Shown here: positions 30,082-39,620 of the stretch, piece by piece | Layout: every line of letters begins with the position of its first letter | Numbering within the stretch: position 1 is the first letter of the stretch | NCBI RefSeq assembly: GCF_000317475.1 | Contig: NC_019729.1 | Span: forward strand, 5,222,501-5,286,500 | Direction of reading: 5' to 3' | Origin: Oscillatoria nigro-viridis PCC 7112 | GTDB taxonomy: Bacteria > Cyanobacteriota > Cyanobacteriia > Cyanobacteriales > Microcoleaceae | Length of the DNA stretch: 64,000 nucleotides | Program-made: the position numbers and the translations under genes | Notes under the pieces: generated by a model | Databases searched by the model: none | The model's input: only the letters and a program-made list of their open reading frames with translations | Told to the model about the DNA's origin: nothing

Positions 30082-30426
30082 ATGGGTTGGTTTAAAAGAC
30101 TGTTCGGACTCGAAAAGCCTGAAGCCCCGGCTGAACCGATGGCACAAGTAGTACAGCAAGCAGCACAAGCGCAATCCATCGCTCCTGCTAAAGTCGGCCC
30201 AGACGGAAATTTTGACGAAAGCGGCCTCGCGAAGCGGGTGGCTTTAGCTTTTGACAGCGATTCAGAAGTTGCTGATATCGAGACAGTTTATGTAGCTCAG
30301 CTCAGCGGCACGGTTGTTCTCAAAGGTCAAGTTCCGAGTCAGGAAATTCTCGACAAGTTGGTGGCGATCGCCTCTGCTGAAGAAGGTGCCACAGGCGTGC
30401 AAACCGATCAGGTGACAGTCGGCTAG
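30082..30426 (+). CDS. BON-domain protein
   Basis: A 114-residue protein: a short amphipathic start (MGWFKRLFGLEKPE), an Ala/Gln-rich linker and a BON domain at about 45-114 (VALAFDSDSEVADIETVYVAQLSGTVVLKGQV, TGVQTDQVTV). BON domains bind membranes or polymers and often act in envelope maintenance. There is no signal peptide, so it is probably cytoplasmic. A strong hairpin follows. Confidence 0.75.
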   Translation: MGWFKRLFGLEKPEAPAEPMAQVVQQAAQAQSIAPAKVGPDGNFDESGLAKRVALAFDSDSEVADIETVYVAQLSGTVVLKGQVPSQEILDKLVAIASAEEGATGVQTDQVTVG

Positions 30427-30485
30427 TTCTTCGGAACCGAAGCAGTTTCGCTTCGGGTGCTGCTCGAATCAGTCAAAAACTCGAT

Positions 30486-30510
30486 TAAACCCGCTGCGGC
30501 GGGTTTTTTC
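30486..30510 (+). terminator. Rho-independent terminator after the BON gene
   Basis: ACCCGC-TGCG-GCGGGT with a following run of T residues, 60 bp after the stop codon of the BON-domain gene. Confidence 0.88.
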
Positions 30511-30667
30511 TTGCCGTCTCCCTCAAAATATTAATTTTTGTAAACAAAACAGATTCATTTCAAAAAACAGTATAATTGAATACAGAAACTAAAAAGGTTT
30601 TAGCGAAAAAAAAGCAAACCTGACCTGACTGCCCTTTTTATCTTCATACATATAAGGATCAAAAGAT

Positions 30668-31039
30668 ATGAAACTCACTTATCGCGGCGTAAACTACGAG
30701 TACGACATTCCGACAGTAGATATGATCGAAGGTGAAGTCGCGGGCAAATATCGGGGCCAAAACTGGAACTATCGCTATCCGAGACACATTCCGGTGCCCC
30801 AAAAATACGGCGGCCCAAACCATACCAAAAAGCGAGATGCTCAAGCTGGCGATCGGGATGTCGCAGCAGCTCGCGCCTCAGCGGCGGTGGAATATTACCC
30901 AACAGTTGTGGAAGTGGCGCAAGTTCACCAGGCGAATATTTGCAATATTCTCGATCGTAGAAAGCAAGCAGCCAAAGCCAAGGGCGACGAAACACTGCTG
31001 CGCTTGCTAGAAATGGAGTCGAGACAGATGGTGTGTTAG
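30668..31039 (+). CDS. DUF4278 family protein
   Basis: A 123-residue protein starting MKLTYRGVNYEYD, the DUF4278 signature found almost only in cyanobacteria, followed by GKYRGQNWNYRYPRH and a helical C-terminal half rich in alanine and arginine. The function is unknown. AAGGA lies 8 nt before the start. It stands alone between two hairpins. Confidence 0.8.
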   Translation: MKLTYRGVNYEYDIPTVDMIEGEVAGKYRGQNWNYRYPRHIPVPQKYGGPNHTKKRDAQAGDRDVAAARASAAVEYYPTVVEVAQVHQANICNILDRRKQAAKAKGDETLLRLLEMESRQMVC

Positions 31040-31069
31040 AGACAAGCATCAGAAAACAAAGCGTTTGTC

Positions 31070-31110
31070 AAGAGGGGGGAAATCGAGTTAAGCTCAATTT
31101 CCCCCCTCTT
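31070..31110. terminator. Bidirectional hairpin between DUF4278 gene and rtcB
   Basis: AAGAGGGGGGAAAT pairs perfectly with ATTTCCCCCCTCTT, with GAG/CTC extending the stem inward. It lies between convergent genes, where it could stop both transcripts. Confidence 0.82.
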
Positions 31111-31159
31111 CCCATAAAGCAATTTTTAGCTAAGTGAAGTACAAATAAACCAGTTTCTG

Positions 31160-32341
31160 TCACCCCTTCACGCAAACCACCTGCTTCAAAGTCGCCACAA
31201 CTTCCACCAAATCCGACTGCTGACTCATCACCAGATCGATCGGCTTATAAGCCCCCGGAATTTCATCTAAAAATTGCTCATCTTTCCGGCACTCAACTCC
31301 CTCAGTCTGCCGCACAAAATCATCGAGAGTAAATACATTCTTCGCTTGATTGCGAGACATCAACCGCCCCGCACCGTGACTGCAACTACAGTAACTTTCA
31401 GCATTTCCCTTCCCTTTAACAATAAAAGATTTCGCCCCCATCGAACCCGGAATAATCCCGTAATCCTCTACATCCGCGCGCACCGCACCCTTGCGAGTCA
31501 CATACACCTCTTCCCCAAAATGCACCTCTTTTTCCGCGTAATTGTGGTGGCAATTCACCTCTAATAACGGCTTAACAGATTTGCCGCCCGCAACGTGCTT
31601 TTCCACAATTCGCTTAAACCGATTCATCATTACATCGCGATTAAAACGAGCATAATCTTGCGCCCACTGCAAATCGTGCCAATAAGCCGCAAACTCCGGC
31701 GTACCCGCTACAAAATAAGCCAAATCTTTGTCAGCCAAACTAATTTCTGCCAGTTTAGCTAAATCTTTTGCAGTGTCGATATGGTGCTGTGCGAGCAAAT
31801 TTCCAATGCCGCGAGAACCGGAATGCAGCATCAGCCAAACAAAGTTTTCAGTATCAACGCAAACCTCAATAAAATGATTGCCGCCGCCGAGGGAACCCAT
31901 TTGTTTTAAAGCTTTATTATCTTGGTGCTGCACGCCTTGATGAAGTTCCTTAAATTCTCGCCATCCCTGCCAGTTAGTGACCGTTTTTTCTACTTCTTTA
32001 TTTTCCGCAAATCCCACGGGAATTGCGGCTTCGATGTCGAGTCGAATTAGTTTGAGTTTCCCTTCTAATTTGTTGGCGGTGAAAGGCATTTTCACCGCCA
32101 TCATACCGCAGCCAATATCCACGCCCACAGCAGCCGGAATAATCGCTTCTTTTGTGGCAATTACTGAACCGACTAAAGCACCTTTTCCTAAATGTACGTC
32201 GGGCATTAGGGCGACGTGTTTGAATACAAAGGGCAAAGATGCTACGTTTGCGGCCATCTTGGTTTCTTTTTCGCCCAGGGCGTGATTTGCCCAAGATAAT
32301 ACTGGTTTTGGGGTTGATATGTCTAATTTTTCGTAGGGCAT
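31160..32341 (-). CDS. rtcB: RtcB family RNA ligase
   Basis: The 393-residue protein joins RNA 2',3'-cyclic phosphate or 3'-phosphate ends to 5'-hydroxyl ends using GTP and manganese. Motifs include MPDVHLGKGALVGS, VGVDIGCGMMAVK with the metal-binding Asp and Cys, GSLGGGNHFIEV, MLHSGSRGIGN and SCSHGAGRLMSR, whose histidine carries the GMP intermediate. It is a short-type RtcB. No archease or RtcA gene is adjacent. Confidence 0.92.
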   Translation of the reverse strand: MPYEKLDISTPKPVLSWANHALGEKETKMAANVASLPFVFKHVALMPDVHLGKGALVGSVIATKEAIIPAAVGVDIGCGMMAVKMPFTANKLEGKLKLIRLDIEAAIPVGFAENKEVEKTVTNWQGWREFKELHQGVQHQDNKALKQMGSLGGGNHFIEVCVDTENFVWLMLHSGSRGIGNLLAQHHIDTAKDLAKLAEISLADKDLAYFVAGTPEFAAYWHDLQWAQDYARFNRDVMMNRFKRIVEKHVAGGKSVKPLLEVNCHHNYAEKEVHFGEEVYVTRKGAVRADVEDYGIIPGSMGAKSFIVKGKGNAESYCSCSHGAGRLMSRNQAKNVFTLDDFVRQTEGVECRKDEQFLDEIPGAYKPIDLVMSQQSDLVEVVATLKQVVCVKG

Positions 32342-32482
32342 TTTTGTTTAAGTTTGTTATCTTGTAGTATTATTGTAACATAATAATGCGATCGTGTCAA
32401 ATGCACCTGACTGACTAATTTTAGTAGGGTGTGTCAGCTTAACATCAAATGCAGCACCGATATTGTTTGTGAGTCCGACAGT

Positions 32483-32618
32483 CCGACAGGGAATGAATTC
32501 CCTGTCTCATAGCAAAAGTCCTCTGAAAGAGGACTAAAATCGATCGCACTTCCCGTCAAAATCTACAGTCGGTTTTAACCGACTTTCGCTATGAGGCAGG
32601 GGTTTCAACCCCTGTCGG
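32483..32618. repeat. Nested-palindrome repeat, copy A
   Basis: The outer arms CCGACAGGG and CCCTGTCGG enclose CTCATAGC-AAAAGTC against GACTTTCGCTATGAG, and inside these are the hairpins GTCCTC/GAGGAC and GTCGGTT/AACCGAC. The element can fold into a branched structure of several stems. Further copies are at 33997-34251 and 35626-35880. Confidence 0.88.
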
Positions 32619-32678
32619 ATTCTGGGAAAGCGAGTGAAAAGCTAACACGGCACAAGAAGCGTTTTGTATTAAAAATCC

Positions 32679-33803
32679 TTAAGAAATGCCTAAAGATTGA
32701 ATGAATAATTTACTGTAGGGTGCGGATTGTTGTACCTTCGCCAGCGAACCAAACAGTTCTTTTCCCCCGAAGGTAACTAATGTCTTCTGTTTAGAGCGAG
32801 GTTCTTGAGTGAGGATTTGTGAATGAACGGACAGAATGCTATCTGAATCCCAACGATAGAAATAGTGCAAGTCGCCGCAAAGCCCTTCTTCAACATCCTT
32901 GAGAGTAGGGTAAAGTTCTTTACACGAGCGCGGTTCATGACCGCTTAAAATTAGTTGATCAGATATTTCCATTTTGTTAAGATCGATTAGATACATGAGC
33001 CCTTCATCAGTATTAACTAGAATGCGATCGTCTGAAAGGTAGCACATATAGCTACCAAAACCGTCACTCAGCCCAGGCCAAGGCCATTCGCATATTCCCA
33101 GTAGATTGCGGTCAGGAAAACTGAATCGGCTGATTTTTCGGCCGCAATCATGTACTATTAGAAATTCGCCACCAGCAGGGTGAAATTCTGGAGGCCCCAT
33201 GTAATCATCGGCACAGAGAACCTCTACGGCATGAATTGTCATACCATCATCATAAAGCCAATAGATTTGCGATTCGCCCTGACCCTCGGTAGTCCAAACA
33301 GCTAAAATTTGATTTTCTGGGTGTCGTTGAAACAAGAATCCACGGCCATAAAAAGGGTCTTTGAGCCTAATTTTTCGCTGGATATGCCATGAATTAGTAT
33401 CGCGAATTTGAATCTCGACTTCCTCGCCTTCAATTAATTTGATACACCAAAAATGCACGCCGTCTGCATCAAACCAGCAGTCCATAAATCTATTGTTGCT
33501 ATACGAAAACTTAACAGGAGGGTTAGGTAAGAGTTCTTCAAAGAGGATCTGGTTTTCTGCTGTCACAATTGCTAAGTGATTGCCATTTGCCATAATTGCT
33601 GCCAGCAAATCGCCTTTGAGATTAAGGGCTAAACAGCTAATTTCGTCGGGAAGCTGGTATTCGTATTTTGGCGACAAGTTGCGATCGCGCACGGTAACTT
33701 TGTTGTCGCAGCTTGTTGCAAAAGCCCACTCGGAATCAATTCGTTGATTTATGTGTAAGATACTGTCATCAATTTGTATTTCATGTTTTGGTAAAATCAG
33801 CAT
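32679..33803 (-). CDS. Beta-propeller-like protein, tandem copy 1
   Basis: I cannot assign a function. The 374-residue protein has no signal peptide and is built of short strands with repeating features (ISCLALNLKGDLLAAIM, FHPAGGEFLIVHDCG, DDRILVNTDEGLMYLIDL), as in WD40/YVTN-like propellers. It is a close paralogue of the gene 1633 bp away on the same strand (34312-35436), with a near-identical C-terminus (KTLVTFGGKELFGSLAKV). Both are flanked by the same palindromic repeats. Confidence 0.7.
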   Translation of the reverse strand: MLILPKHEIQIDDSILHINQRIDSEWAFATSCDNKVTVRDRNLSPKYEYQLPDEISCLALNLKGDLLAAIMANGNHLAIVTAENQILFEELLPNPPVKFSYSNNRFMDCWFDADGVHFWCIKLIEGEEVEIQIRDTNSWHIQRKIRLKDPFYGRGFLFQRHPENQILAVWTTEGQGESQIYWLYDDGMTIHAVEVLCADDYMGPPEFHPAGGEFLIVHDCGRKISRFSFPDRNLLGICEWPWPGLSDGFGSYMCYLSDDRILVNTDEGLMYLIDLNKMEISDQLILSGHEPRSCKELYPTLKDVEEGLCGDLHYFYRWDSDSILSVHSQILTQEPRSKQKTLVTFGGKELFGSLAKVQQSAPYSKLFIQSLGIS

Positions 33804-33859
33804 AAAGATATTTCAGCGTAGATAGGCTCTATTTTAACTGAAATCTTGCAGCATTTATC

Positions 33860-33921
33860 GTAGGGTGCGTCAGTCTGGAATTGCTTTGGGGAGTCAGAGA
33901 CTGTTTACTGACGCACCTTAC
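33860..33921. repeat. GTAGGGTGCGTCAGT palindromic repeat
   Basis: GTAGGGTGCGTCAGT at 33860 pairs with ACTGACGCACCTTAC ending at 33921. The same element is at 35493-35558, carried along in the tandem duplication. Confidence 0.8.
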
Positions 33922-33996
33922 CGACTAATTATCGGCGCGTCAACTTAACATCAAATGCAGTACCAGTATTGTTGGTAAATCCGACAGTCCGACAGT

Positions 33997-34251
33997 CCGA
34001 CAGGGAATGAATTCCCTGTCTCATAGCAAAAGTCCTCTCAAAGAGGACTGAAATAGATCGTATTTTTCCTCAAAATCTACAGTCGGTTTTTAACCGACTT
34101 TCGCTATGAGGCAGTCCGACAGGGAATTCATTCCCTGTCTCATAGCAAAAGTCTTCTAAAAGAGGACTAAAATCCCTCGCACTTCCCCTCAAAATCTACA
34201 GTCGGTTTCAACCGACTTTCGCTATGAGGCAGGGGTTTCAACCCCTGTCGG
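33997..34251. repeat. Nested-palindrome repeat, two copies in tandem (B)
   Basis: Two units of the element described for copy A stand head to tail here, between the two propeller-like genes. The second ends ACCCCTGTCGG like copy A. Minor base changes are mostly paired across stems. Confidence 0.88.
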
Positions 34252-34311
34252 ATTGTGGGAAAGCGAGTGAAAAGCTAACACGGCACAAGAAGCGTTTTGT
34301 ATTGAAAATCC

Positions 34312-35436
34312 TTAAGAAATGCCTAAAGATTGAATGAATAATTTACTGTAAGGTGCGGATTCTTGTACCTTCGCCAGCGAACCAAACAGTTCTTTTCCCC
34401 CGAAGGTAACTAATGTCTTCTGTTTAGAGTTAAGTTCTTGACTCGGCAGTTGTGAGTGAACGGAAAGAATCCTATCTGAATCAAATCGATAAAAACAGTC
34501 CAAGTCGCTGCAACGCCCTTCTTTAACATCCTTGAGATTAGGGTAAAGTTCTTCAGAAGGACGGGGTTCATGACCGCTTAAAATCAGTTCATCTGATATC
34601 TCCATTTTTTCAAGATCGATTTGATACATTATCCCTTCATTAGTATTAATCAGAATGCGATTGTCTGATAGGTAACATATACAATACCCAAAACCATCAT
34701 CCGAATCAGGCCAAGGCCATTTGCATTGACCGAGGAGATTGCAGTCAGGAAAACTGAACCGACTGAGTTCTCTCTCAGAATCATCTAGTACCAAAAATTC
34801 GCTACCTGCAGGGTGAAATACTGGAGGACTTGTGTCCGCCAAACACGCAACCTCTACGGCATGAATTTTGATACCATCATCATAAAGCCAGTAGACTTGC
34901 TGTCCGTCCTGACCGGCAGCAGCCCAAATAGCTAAAATTTGATTTTCTGGGTGCGGGTGAAACGAGAAGGAACTCCATCCAAAAGGGTCTTTGAGCAAAA
35001 GTTTTCGCTGGATTTGCCATGAATTGGTATCGCGAATTTGAATTTCGACTTCTTGAGCTTCAATTAATTTCATGCACCAAAAACGCAAGCCGTCTGCATC
35101 AAACCAGCAATCCTGAAATCCATTCTCGTTATAATACTTAACAGGAGGGTTAGGTAGCTGTTGTTCAAAAACTAGCTGGTTTTCTGCTGTCATAATTGCT
35201 AAATGATTGCCATTGGCCATAATTGCTGCCAGCAAATAGCCTTTGGGACTGATGGCTAAACAGCTAATTGCGTCGTCGGGAAGCTGGTATTCGTATTGTG
35301 GGGAGAAGTTACGATCGACTAAAGTGACTTTTTTGCTATCGCAACTTGTCGCAATCGTCCACTCGGAATCAGTGCGTTGATTTATGTGTGAGAACGACCA
35401 GTCAATTTGTTTTTCATATTTTGGTAAAATCAGCAT
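34312..35436 (-). CDS. Beta-propeller-like protein, tandem copy 2
   Basis: The 374-residue paralogue of the 32679-33803 protein, same length and aligned without large gaps. Differences are spread along the whole protein (FYGRGFLFQRHPEN against FGWSSFSFHPHPEN), while the hydrophobic pattern, DADGxxFWCxKLIE and the C-terminal FGGKELFGSLAKV are kept. Purifying selection on both copies is therefore plausible. Function unknown. The sequence is weakly WD40-like. Confidence 0.7.
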   Translation of the reverse strand: MLILPKYEKQIDWSFSHINQRTDSEWTIATSCDSKKVTLVDRNFSPQYEYQLPDDAISCLAISPKGYLLAAIMANGNHLAIMTAENQLVFEQQLPNPPVKYYNENGFQDCWFDADGLRFWCMKLIEAQEVEIQIRDTNSWQIQRKLLLKDPFGWSSFSFHPHPENQILAIWAAAGQDGQQVYWLYDDGIKIHAVEVACLADTSPPVFHPAGSEFLVLDDSERELSRFSFPDCNLLGQCKWPWPDSDDGFGYCICYLSDNRILINTNEGIMYQIDLEKMEISDELILSGHEPRPSEELYPNLKDVKEGRCSDLDCFYRFDSDRILSVHSQLPSQELNSKQKTLVTFGGKELFGSLAKVQESAPYSKLFIQSLGIS

Positions 35437-35625
35437 AAAGATATTTCAGCGTAAATAAGCTCTATTTTAACTGAAATCTTGCAGCATTTATCGTAGGGTG
35501 CGTCAGTCGGGAATTTCTTTGGGGAGGGAGTCAGAGACTGTTTACTGACGCACCTTACCGACTAATTATCGGCGCGTCAACTTCACATCACATGCAGTAT
35601 CGGTATTGTTGGTAAATCCGACAGT

Positions 35626-35880
35626 CCGACAGGGAATGAATTCCCTGTCTCATAGCAAAAGTCCTCTCAAAGAGGACTGAAATAGATCGTATTTTTCCTC
35701 AAAATCTACAGTCGGTTTTAACCGACTTTCGCTATGAGGCAGTCCGACAGGGAATTCATTCCCTGTCTCATAGCAAAAGTCCTCGCTCAAGAGGACTAAA
35801 ATCCCTCGCACTTCCCGTCAAAATCTACAGTCGGTTTTAACCGACTTTCGCTATGAGGCAGGGAATTCATTCCCTGTCGG
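35626..35880. repeat. Nested-palindrome repeat, two copies in tandem (C)
   Basis: Same element as at 32483-32618 and 33997-34251, two units head to tail. Here the last unit ends with GAATTCATTCCCTGTCGG instead of GGTTTCAACCCCTGTCGG, so the terminal stem differs but is still fully paired. Confidence 0.87.
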
Positions 35881-35917
35881 ATTGTGGGAAAAGCGCGTAT
35901 TTGCTGGCACTAAATTA

Positions 35918-38900
35918 TTACAAATTCGCATTCTTTCTCCCCGCCTTCTGCACGGGAATAGCCACCACCTGCGGTTTCTTCTTCGCTGCAAACATCCCGA
36001 AGAAATCGTGCAGCAAAATATAGAAACAGGGAATAATAAACAGCGTCAGCAGCGTCGCCAGCGACAAACCGGAAAACACCACCACACCCAGCGGTTGCAA
36101 GAATTCCGAACCGTCTCCAATGCCCAAAGCTAGGGGGAATAAACCCAAAACTGTGGTAATAGTTGTCATCAAAATCGGACGCAAGCGCTGAGGTGCCGCC
36201 CTGAGAATTGCTGTGGTGCGATCGACCTTTTCATCTTCCAGAATTTGGTTCGCCAACTCCACCATAATAATCGCATTATTTACCACAATTCCCACCAGCA
36301 AAATCGCCCCCACAATCACCGTTGCGCCGATCGCAGTTTTAGTCGCATACAGCCCGAAAATCCCCCCAGCCAAAGCCAGCGGCACCGTTAACATAATCAC
36401 CAGCGGATCGACAAGCGAATTGTACTGCACCGCCATCACCACAAATACCAAAAACGCCGCCAAAGATCCCAAAACAATCAGCGAACTTTGCAATTCCCGG
36501 TTAGTTTCCGCCGCAGAACTCGGTATAACTCGCACTCCTGGTGGCAATTTGATTTCCGACAAAACTGCATCCACTTGTTTCAAAGCCTCGCCCAAACTCG
36601 CGCCCTTATTAACATTCCCAGCAATCAGGAAAACTTGGCGCTGGTTAAGCCTTTGAATTTCCCCAGGCGCTTTTCCCAGTTCAATATTCGCCACATCGCT
36701 CAAGCGGATAATGCTGTTATCCCTAGCAGTTAAAGGGATAAATTTTAGTGCAGAAATCGATTGAACAGAAGCGCGATCGAACTGTACCCGCACATCAACC
36801 AAACGGTTTCCCCGCTGCAATTGCGTGGGAACAGAACCTTGAATTGCTGTCTGAATCGCCTCTCCGATTTGCCTCGCATTCAACCCGTAGATTTCCGCTT
36901 GTTCCCAGTTGGGGCGAATCTGCACTTCCGGCTGCTGCGGGTCTGCATCCGGGCGAAAAGTAGCTAAAGTTACCTTCCGATCCAAAGTTGCCAATATCTC
37001 GCGGCCTGTTTGCTGCAATATTTGTTCGTTTTCGCCCTGAAGCAGGACATCAACTTCAGCGCCGCGCACTGGCGAATTAGTTAAGATCAAACCCCGCACA
37101 TTTTCTGGATTCAGGCGCAAACGGGTATTTTTGGGCAAATCAATTTTTTTATTCAATTCTTGCGTAACTCGCTGCACAAAATTCAATGTATTGGTGCCAG
37201 GTTTCAGCGTAATGTTGCAGCCGCCGCGCAGCACATTCTCAACCGTATTGTTGCCGAACAACAGCCCGCCCACTGTCGTCAAAGTGTACAGAGTTTCTGG
37301 TTGGCTGAGGATAATTTTATCCGCTTCTGCCATGATTTTTTGGTTGGTTGCCAAATTTGTGCCGGCAGGAAACAAAGCAAACAATCTCGCTTGACCGGTG
37401 TTAATTCTCGGCAATATTTCCTGGGGGATTTGACCGGCCATCAGCCAACTGCCGCCGCCCAATCCAATAATTGCTACTGCAATGATCGTCAACCGCCACC
37501 GCACTATGCCCGATAAAAATTTACCGTAACCGGCGGTAGCATTGGTAAAAGCTCGATCGAATGCGCGCAGCGGCCAAAACTTGCTCAAACCGCTGGATAC
37601 CCGCAGCGCTAGCAGTCGAGAAGCCATCATCGGTACAACTGTCAATCCGACAATCAGAGAGGCGGCGACGGAAAAGGTGATGGTGAGAATTAATTCGTTG
37701 AAAAGCAAGGAAACTAAGCCGCCTATTAGCAAAAATGGCAGTACGGCAACTAAGTTAGTCATGGTGGAAGCAAATAAAGCTGATTCTAATTCTTGGCTGC
37801 TTTTTTCTGCTTGCTGAATCAACTGCTTGTTACTTAAACGCTGCTTGCCGTTGGCACTGTTTGTATTGCTGGTTCCTTCGACAATATTCTCCAGCATCAC
37901 GATCGAGTTATCGACCACAATTCCCACACCCAGCGCCAAACCGCCCAAACTGAAAACGTTCAGAGATAGGCCAAAAACTCCCATCAGGATAATCGCCATT
38001 AAAGTTGCGAGGGGAATTGCCAAGACAATAATCAAAGTTTGGCGCAGGGAAGCGAGGAACAGCAAAACAGCAGCCCCCGCTAAAACAGCCCCGGTCAAAC
38101 CAGAAAATAAGACGTTGCTAATAGAATCGCGGATGAACTTAGACTCGTCGAAGGTATTGACGATAGTCGTGCCTTCGGGAATTGCCCCGGATTCTTTTAA
38201 TTCTTCTAGCCGCTTTTTGATGCCGTCTACAACTGAGATTGTATTCGCGTCCGGCTGCTTTTGAATGCTAATTTTTACGGCTGATTTCTGATTGAGAAAT
38301 ACTTTAACTCGTTCTTCTTCTGTACCGTCAATTACCCGAGCAAAATCGCGCAAAAACACTCGTTTGGGCGGATTAGAACCCGATGCTTGAAAAGAAATTT
38401 CCTGAATTTCTTTTGCATTCCGAAACCGCCCGACGGTGCGGGTTAAAGGTTCCGCTGCTTCTTGCCGCAGCCGCCCGCCGGAAGTGTCGAGGTTGCGGGA
38501 CTCGAGCGCTGATAAAACGTCGGAAATACTGACACCTAAAGATTGCAACCGATTTAAGTCAATATTTACTTGAATTTCTTCTTGCACGCCGCCGGCAACG
38601 TCAATTGCTGCGATTCCTGGAATTACGTTTAATTCTCTGGATAATTCTTCGTCGGCAAATACGCGCAAATCCACTCCTTGCAAGGAGTTGGAAGTGAGGG
38701 CAAATTCGTAAATCGGCTGCTGGGAAGGGTCAACTTTGAAGAGAGTGGGCGATTCAACTGTATCGGGAAGTCGGTTGCGGATGCGGTTGACAGCGGCGGT
38801 GGCGTCGTTGAGAGCCTGGTCGATGTTGCCCCCGGGTTTGAAGAATAAATCGACGCTGACTTGTCCTTCGCGAGTCCGCGAGAAAACTTGCATGACGCCT

Positions 38901-39145
38901 TCAGTGGCGGAAAGTCCTTGTTCGAGGGGGCGGGTAACTTCGTCTATTGCTACTTCTGGGGAGACTCCGGGGGCGTTTAAGCGCACGCCAATCCGGGGAT
39001 AGGTGATGGAGGGCAGCAAGTCAACGGGCAGTTGGGTGATGTAGAAAAAGCCCACGATTATAATAGCAAGTGTCAGCATGAGGGTGCCGATGTGGCGGCG
39101 AATGGCCGTCGCGCTAATACTGAATCCGGGTTTGTCGGGGGTCAT
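35918..39145 (-). CDS. RND family efflux pump, inner-membrane subunit
   Basis: The 1075-residue AcrB/MdtB-like transporter exports hydrophobic compounds using the proton gradient. Features: TM1 near residues 20-40, a large periplasmic loop with the porter and docking domains, GIVVDNSIVMLENI in the TM4 region with the proton-relay aspartate, a second loop, and GIVVNNAIIMVELAN plus RLRPILMTTITTVLG at the end. No membrane-fusion or TolC gene is adjacent, so partners must be encoded elsewhere. Confidence 0.93.
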   Translation of the reverse strand: MTPDKPGFSISATAIRRHIGTLMLTLAIIIVGFFYITQLPVDLLPSITYPRIGVRLNAPGVSPEVAIDEVTRPLEQGLSATEGVMQVFSRTREGQVSVDLFFKPGGNIDQALNDATAAVNRIRNRLPDTVESPTLFKVDPSQQPIYEFALTSNSLQGVDLRVFADEELSRELNVIPGIAAIDVAGGVQEEIQVNIDLNRLQSLGVSISDVLSALESRNLDTSGGRLRQEAAEPLTRTVGRFRNAKEIQEISFQASGSNPPKRVFLRDFARVIDGTEEERVKVFLNQKSAVKISIQKQPDANTISVVDGIKKRLEELKESGAIPEGTTIVNTFDESKFIRDSISNVLFSGLTGAVLAGAAVLLFLASLRQTLIIVLAIPLATLMAIILMGVFGLSLNVFSLGGLALGVGIVVDNSIVMLENIVEGTSNTNSANGKQRLSNKQLIQQAEKSSQELESALFASTMTNLVAVLPFLLIGGLVSLLFNELILTITFSVAASLIVGLTVVPMMASRLLALRVSSGLSKFWPLRAFDRAFTNATAGYGKFLSGIVRWRLTIIAVAIIGLGGGSWLMAGQIPQEILPRINTGQARLFALFPAGTNLATNQKIMAEADKIILSQPETLYTLTTVGGLLFGNNTVENVLRGGCNITLKPGTNTLNFVQRVTQELNKKIDLPKNTRLRLNPENVRGLILTNSPVRGAEVDVLLQGENEQILQQTGREILATLDRKVTLATFRPDADPQQPEVQIRPNWEQAEIYGLNARQIGEAIQTAIQGSVPTQLQRGNRLVDVRVQFDRASVQSISALKFIPLTARDNSIIRLSDVANIELGKAPGEIQRLNQRQVFLIAGNVNKGASLGEALKQVDAVLSEIKLPPGVRVIPSSAAETNRELQSSLIVLGSLAAFLVFVVMAVQYNSLVDPLVIMLTVPLALAGGIFGLYATKTAIGATVIVGAILLVGIVVNNAIIMVELANQILEDEKVDRTTAILRAAPQRLRPILMTTITTVLGLFPLALGIGDGSEFLQPLGVVVFSGLSLATLLTLFIIPCFYILLHDFFGMFAAKKKPQVVAIPVQKAGRKNANL

Positions 39146-39620
39146 TCGATTTTAGATTTTAGATTTTAGATTAAAGAATTGAAAAGTTTACCCAGTCAGT
39201 CACCCTACAAAAAAATGAATCGGGGCGCTGGCAACCAAATTGTTTTCGGTCAGGCTGTATTTTGTATCGGGATTGAGAGAATATTTACGCTCCGCACCTG
39301 ACAAGTAGTATAATAAATTTTAATAAATTGTCAAAAATGTTTTTTTGAATATTCCTTTAGAGGTAGTCGATCGCCCAAAACACAGATTGGCAGAAATTGC
39401 GAGGGGCTTTTGAATCTCTGTAAGTTACCGCAATCAGGAACAGGCAAGATGCCTGTTCCACAACAAATAAACTTTCTCGCTTCACAGGCATCTTGCCTGT
39501 TCCTAAAGTCTTCTTCCCTCTTCCTTCTTGCTGACATCCGTTACATCAGTTACCGAACTTCCTTCTTGTTGACATCCGTTACATCCGAAGAAAGCGAATC
39601 CGTTGCCGAACTTCCTTCTT
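39146..39620. repeat. Intergenic stretch with inverted repeats
   Basis: No gene seen. It contains GATTTTA heptamers (39150-39172), the hairpin GGAACAGGCAAGATGCCTGTTCC (39437-39459) with its inverse partner ending at 39503, and imperfect repeats of CTTCCTTCTTG-TGACATCCGTTACATC (about 39520-39625). Confidence 0.7.
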
